Assembly: GCA_038030265.1 (NCBI GenBank)
Contig: CM075939.1
Span: 39,785,253-39,849,252, forward strand
Reading direction: 5' to 3'
DNA length: 64,000 nt
From: Corythucha ciliata
Lineage: Eukaryota > Arthropoda > Insecta > Hemiptera > Tingidae
Part shown: piece after piece, positions 58,857 through 64,000 of the stretch
Position numbering within the stretch: the first letter of the stretch is position 1
How the letters are laid out: each line of letters begins with the position of its first letter
The notes under the pieces: model-generated
What the model was told of the DNA's origin: nothing
The model's database searches: none
What the model saw: the letters and a program-made list of their open reading frames with translations, nothing else
Translations under genes and position numbers: made by a program

Positions 58857-59725
58857 AACAAAAATGCACTAATTTGACTAGTTCCAGCTAATCGGTAGCC
58901 AAATGTCAGGTTTGGTGTGTTCGGGTAACCTTCTTCTGATAATATGCCCCCGCTTTCTTCACCACATGATACGGCTAGACTCCAGTTACCAAATCAACTC
59001 GTGAAATTTAGTGATTTTAGGCAATTTATTTGGCTATTCAACGTTCTTTGAAGTTACCAGTAAATCCTTGTGTGATTTATCTAGTTAATTTCGTTTGGCG
59101 TGACCAAGAACAATGGAAATTTCGGTCAGGGTCACTGGCGATCGATCGTGATGGGTTCCATGAGCCTCGGTTCTTATTTCGTTGTCATTTCTCGCCAGGT
59201 AAGTCATTTCAACCGTTATTTCACGTTTACACGATTTGTTGACTTAGTATAATCGTTATGTGAGGAAACCATTGGAGGGTTCAAGTTGAACCCATTGAAG
59301 GCACCTGGAGGGATCATCTGGACCATACAATGCGGTTATTCGGCTTGTCCCACTGTAATTTATGGGTTTCAATGATTCTTTAAGTTGCCTCAATTGTAGA
59401 GGATTAAGGGAACCCTGCTTTGACGATATTTATCCCTAAAAGTAGGTGACCTGGGCACCTAGTGCGTGGCGGCGTTTTCGGCTGCCAGTTGTACATCCAC
59501 GTACAGATTGCCGAGCAGGACGGTCCCACGTATATCCTGTAATAGGTGGGAGCCGAGTGGTTCGCTACACTATACCATAATAATCAACATTACGAAACTG
59601 GAGCCTACTCTATACGGTGGCGTCATAGTGCGTACCGGGGTGGGCAGACCGTCCCGGGCCACCGTTCACGCCCCCCCCCCCAATAACCTAAAGATGAACA
59701 CATTGGGATTTTTAAGTAATAAAGC
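58857..59725. other. Unassigned sequence upstream of L18
   Basis: Includes the presumed L18 promoter. An ORF at 59466-59741 has no recognised motif. A C tract lies at 59671-59681. Confidence 0.4.
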
Positions 59726-62280
59726 GATAATTTGTGGCTAATACTAAGAATAAACGCTCATTTGCCGCTAAAATGAAAAAAAATACACCAATTCTTAAGG
59801 CAACCAACAGCGGCAGCGGAGTATCTGAAGGCAACTCTGCAGCTAAAATAGAGAAAATGCGTCAACCAGAATTTTCTTTAGACCCTAAGGCCCAGTGCAC
59901 ACTTGCGTTTTTCCAAGCTGCGGCGCCGCGGAGGCACCGCTCTGGCGGTCTGTATTGTCTTAAAATACATTAGTTGCTATGAAGCAATGCACACATGCGG
60001 TATGCGGTTTTTCTAGTCGCGGCACCGCTTTCAAATAAGTAATTGGAGGGAACTCGAATTTAAAAATGTATATCCACTCGATTGAAGCTCTTTACACTTT
60101 TCAGAAATGAATTGGCGTTGGTATAGCCAAAGCTATATATCTTGGGATATTAGTCCTTATAATATTGTCAATTAGTAAGTGATTAGGACCTTTGTTCGGG
60201 TCAAAAGTGGTTTAAAAGGTACAAAGCTTCATCAGAGCTTCACACTTCGTGTGTTAAAAGAGGCCTCTGTTGCATTTTTCAATGCTACGTGTTGCTGTTG
60301 CTAGGCAAAATGTGCCGCAAATCAACCGCCGGCCGCGGCGGCACCGCAGCTTAAAAAACGCAAATGTGCACCGGGCCTTAATAAGAAAAACTAAAACTGA
60401 AGCATAGCGCAAAATGTGCTAATCTTGGGGCGAATACGTGGCGAAAAGTTGGGAAAGTTGAAAATTCGCGGCTGAATTAGCGAAAAAATGCTATTTCGTA
60501 GCAAAAGGCGAAGCAAATCACTAATTCGCAGCTAAAAATTAAAATAAACGCTAGGTCGCCTTCGCCATGATAGAGAAAAAGCGCTAATCCGCGGCTATAA
60601 AATTTAGACAAAGTAGCGATTTATCCCAGCAGGATCATTCAATATTTAGAAAACGCTAATTCGTGGTTTTGTCGAGGCAATTTCGTGACTAAACTGGGAG
60701 AAAAATTCTAATTCGCGGATCAATTTGAATAAGTTCGCGAATTCTCGGCTGAAATTGAGTAAGAGCTGTAATAATTCGCGGCTTCTTTCGAGAAAAAGCT
60801 CTCATTCGCGTGCTAAGAATTGACATTAAATGCCAATTCGCGGCTGAAATTAAGAGAGAGCGCTAATACATAGATGAAATTGCGAACAAGTGCCAATTCA
60901 CGGACGAATTTGAGAAACCCCGCTTATTAGCTGTAAAATTTTGAGGAAACTTGCTATAATTCCCGGCTAAAAATGTGATAAAGCGCTAATTCGCAGCTAA
61001 AATGAAGAAAAAGCGTCATTCGGGGCCAAAATTGTACCAAAAAAAAGCTCATTCGCATGGCTAAGAAGTGAAATAAAACGCTAATTCGCGTTTGCTGAAA
61101 CTGCAGAGTAAGATTGCTTGATTGGTAATACTGGGTTAAAGTGTTCATACGCAACTAAAAGGCAGAAAAACGCTAATTCGAGGATCAAGACGACAGAATT
61201 TCGAATTCGCGGCGAAACTTGAGAAAAATCTGTAATAATTCGCGGCTTAGTTGGAGAAAAGCGCTATTGCGGATCAAGATGAGAGAATCGCTAGTACGCT
61301 AATACACACAGCTAATAGACAGTGAAATTGCGAACAAGTGGTAATTTACGGATAAATTTGAGAAAACCCGCTAATTAGTGGCTAAAACTGAGCAAAAAAT
61401 TGCTAATTCCAAGCTACTATTGAGAAAAAGTGCTCATTGCTCATAAAAAAAACGCTAATTCGCAGATCAAGATGAGAGAATCCGCGAATTAAAAATTGAG
61501 AAAAATCGCTAATTCACGGATGCCTTTGAAAAAACATTTCTAATTAGCGTCGAAAATTCTCTATGAATCCTGGCAAAAATTGTAATAAGCGCTCATTTGC
61601 AGCTAAACTGGAGATTAAGCGTGATTCTCAGCTAAAGCTGACACAAAGCACTCAGTCGCAGATTAAAATCGCGAGAAACGCTAATTCACGAATCAGTATG
61701 AACAAATTAGTTGATTCGCGGCTAAAATAGAGTAAAAGCGGTAAATCGCAGGTGAAATGTTGAAAACCGCTCGTTCACGTGCAAAGAAGTGAAAGAAAAT
61801 TCGCGACTTATAATGAGAAAAAATGTTAGTACGTTGCTGAAACTGGGAAAAATCGCTAATTCCCCAGTTAAAGTTGAGCTAAAGCGCTCATTCGCGGCTC
61901 AAATGGAGAACAACGCTAATTCACGGATCAATTTGAGAAACACCGCGAATTTGTGGCTTGAGGAATAATTTGAGAATTAATTCGCAGGTAAAATTGAGAA
62001 AAAGTGCTAATTCACGGGATACATTTCAGAAAACCTGATAATTAGCGGCTAAAACGGAGAAAAATCTCTATTAATTCTTGCGAAATTGGTTGTTGGGTGC
62101 AGCTTGTGGAGAAAAAGCGTAATTTGCGGCTAAAGCTGACACAGAGCACTCTTTAGCAGCTTGAAGTGGTGATAAACGCCAATTTACGGATCAATACGAA
62201 AAGATCCGCTAATCCGCGGCTAAAATAGAAAAAAGTGCTTATTCGCAGTCAAAATTGAAGACAAAACGCTGCAAATTTTA
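59726..62280 (+). repeat. Family B array, longest block
   Basis: About 70 units of 28-31 bp (GAGAAAAA, CGCTAATTCGCGGCT, AAAATT), interrupted by the MITE at 59886-60380. Many units keep the full CGCTAATTCGCGGCT core, so this is one of the better-preserved blocks. Confidence 0.75.
59886..60380. mobile_element. MITE inserted in array B (TTAA-type ends)
   Basis: CTAAGGCCCAGTGCACACTT / CTGCGGCGCCGC at the left pairs with GCGGCACCGCAGC / AAATGTGCACCGGGCCTTAA at the right. The right end has TTAA and the left has CTAA, a likely mutated copy. Confidence 0.68.
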
Positions 62281-62487
62281 CACGGGGTGGGCTTATTATT
62301 CATTCATGTAGCCAGATCCGGCTTGAAATTTACATGAAAATCGACACCTCAAATGCCTATGATCTCAAAACCTTTGAAAACCTCCATTTTGGACACGCTT
62401 TTGGCCCATAAAACCCCAAGGAATTAGATGATCAAACTGATCAGTTGCTAGGAATAACTAGATCCAAAATGGAGTCTATGTGTGAAA
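62281..62487. other. Short unique spacer
   Basis: About 200 bp without array units between two family B blocks. Confidence 0.4.
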
Positions 62488-63806
62488 CAGTGCCGGTTTG
62501 AAGGGGGGAGGCAAGCCGGGTGACCGCCCGGGGACGCCGTGTCTCAAGGGGCGCGTCGAGTAAACGAGGGGGGGGGGGAAGACGGATGACAAATTATTAG
62601 AATAATAATATATTTCACAACAAGTGTGGAAATTGTCACTTGGCACTAAGCCGTGAGAAAAAGTACTCCTTGCAGTAACGAAAATGTACTTTCGTTGACT
62701 CTGTGACGTAAAACTAGGAAAACCCACGCTAAGATTATAGTGCTTCTTTCGCCAAGAGATTGCCGTTGTGAAAATAACCATTTTCTTCAAAAGTCAAGCG
62801 AAAAGTACTAATTCGCGCCTCCAGGAGGCAACTTCGCGGCTAAAATACAGAAAATACGCTGATCCCCAGTTTCTGTAGGTCCTTATGCGGCTAAAATTGA
62901 GGAGCCGCACTAATGTGGGAAAGTAATCTGAAGCGGCTAAAAAATTGGAAAGTGCTTATATTCGTGCCGTACCCAAAATTGTAAAAAAAAAACACTAACA
63001 CGAGGTTTCTCGATGCAACTTATGGACCAAAATTGAAAATAGCGCTAATTTGGGGCTGAAATTAAGATAAATGGCTAATTCACGGCTAAAATTAAAAAAA
63101 AATACTTAGCTAATTCACGGTAAAACGTTACTTCGCGGCTAAAAACGCTAAAATCGCAGAACCACGCTAATTCACGGGAAAAATAGTGAAAGTCAACAAT
63201 TCACCAATGGTTTTGCAAAAAATCACTAATTCGAGCCTGAAATTACGAAAACGCCAATTCTCAGCATCTGAAGACAAGTTCGTGGCTCCAACTGAGAAAA
63301 AGAGCTAATTCACGGCTAAAAGTGAAGAAAAAAATCACTGATTCGTGGGAAATTAGCAGCTAAAATGAGATAAAACGATAATTCACGGCTAAATCAATAG
63401 GATTTAAATTGGGAGCATCTTGTAATTCACAGAAATAAATTGAGAAAATGACAAGTCACGGTTTTCGGAGGCAAATTCGTGTCTTAAGTGAAGTAAAAGC
63501 GTTAATTCACGGGTGAAATTGGGAAAAATCGCTCATTAGTGGCTAAAATACTGGAAACCAAACAATTCACGGCAAAAATGGAGAAAAATTGTTAATTCGC
63601 GGCTAATGGAGAAAAATTGGTAATTCGCGGCTAAAATGGAGATAAACCGCTAATTCATCGGTGAAATTGAGAAGAAGCGCTAGGTGTAGAAAATACATTC
63701 GCGGTGAAAATAGAGATAACGCCAAATCGCGGCTCCTGAAGGCAACTTTATGGGGGCGCTGGTGAAATATTCGCCCGGGGGCGCCAAATGTCTAAGGCCG
63801 GCACTG
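62488..63806. mobile_element. Second hAT-type element carrying a family B array
   Basis: The left end CAGTGCCGGTTTGAAGG and the right end GGCCGGCACTG are inverted. The flanks GTGTGAAA and GTGCGAAG agree at 6 of 8 positions, consistent with an aged 8-bp target duplication. Sub-terminal CCCGGGGACGCC at the left and GCCCGGGGGCGCC at the right are also shared. A G tract of 11 (62568-62578) lies inside. There is no transposase; the interior from about 62800 to 63750 is array B. Confidence 0.7.
62800..63750 (+). repeat. Family B array inside the second hAT-type element
   Basis: About 30 units of 28-32 bp with GCTAATTCACGG, CTAAAATTAAG and GAGAAAAA words. Confidence 0.7.
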
Positions 63807-64000
63807 GTGCGAAGGAACGAGTTTTTTCGAGTAGTCCTCGGACAAGATATGGCCCAGACAGCGGACGGGTATTCCAGAAATGGAATCTAGGCATGCTAAA
63901 ACGTACACAGAAAAAGTTGAGGTAAACATTTTTCTTAACCGAAAACATAGGTGTATTATTCGGAATGAATAATAAACCAAAACGCTTATAATTGCAAGTC
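63807..64000. other. Unassigned sequence at window end
   Basis: Nothing recognised; cut off by the end of the window. Confidence 0.4.

Noticed and set aside
59466..59741. 91-codon ORF downstream of a GC-rich stretch
   Set aside because: No motif, and it runs through a C tract into array B.
59726..62280. CRISPR-like look: repeated ~30-bp units
   Set aside because: Units are adjacent and diverged, without unique spacers between conserved repeats, and this is a eukaryotic locus.

Overview
The window is nuclear DNA from an animal, most likely an arthropod, but no species can be named from it. It is gene-poor, with spliceosomal GT-AG introns, AATAAA signals and animal transposons (hAT, P-element/THAP9, a CR1/L2/Jockey-like LINE and many MITEs). 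All confident cellular genes lie between about 41 and 59 kb. Gene identities rest on reading the translations against remembered families; no search was run.

Genes. (1) A transportin-1 orthologue (karyopherin beta-2) on the minus strand, five coding exons, 47471-57816, predicted 889 aa. Introns 2-4 are 59-76 bp, while intron 1 is about 7.5 kb and full of repeats. (2) Mitochondrial ribosomal protein L18, minus strand, two exons, 58277-58856. (3) An FGFR1OP2/SIKE-family coiled-coil protein of the STRIPAK complex, minus strand, one exon, 41228-41845. (4) A P-element/THAP9-like transposase gene, plus strand, 35895-38670, open across three exons but with no THAP zinc finger found upstream. The rest of the coding matter is transposon relics: a hAT with a TTF-finger/DUF4371-type transposase (9261-11816) and a LINE ORF2 (20781 to about 23758, minus).

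Repeats. Most other sequence is decayed short-period arrays. Three families have a period near 30 bp (called A, B and C here) and at least two have a period near 20 bp (D and E). A, B and C share AATT and CGCG words. Array B (core CGCTAATTCGCGGCT followed by AAAATT) is the most abundant, in seven blocks. In two places array B is the cargo of a hAT-type element: 31531-33671 has a perfect 8-bp target duplication, and 62488-63806 has matching CAGTGCCGG ends. Array A sits beside a repeated transposon terminus at 416 and at 35467. From 42.5 to 45.9 kb the arrays run A+, B+, C, B-, A-, a mirror arrangement.

Layout. 0-9 kb: array A blocks, small palindromes and unrecognised sequence. 9.3-11.8 kb: hAT relic. 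14.7-20 kb: arrays F, B, C, B and MITEs. 20.8-23.8 kb: LINE. 24.6-30 kb: foldback elements and arrays D and C. 30.5-33.8 kb: large foldback interrupted by a hAT. 35-38.8 kb: THAP9-like gene. 39-41 kb: MITE cluster. 41.2-41.9 kb: STRIPAK gene. 42.5-45.9 kb: mirror arrays. 47.4-58.9 kb: transportin and L18. 59.7-63.8 kb: array B. No tRNA, rRNA or CRISPR array could be supported.
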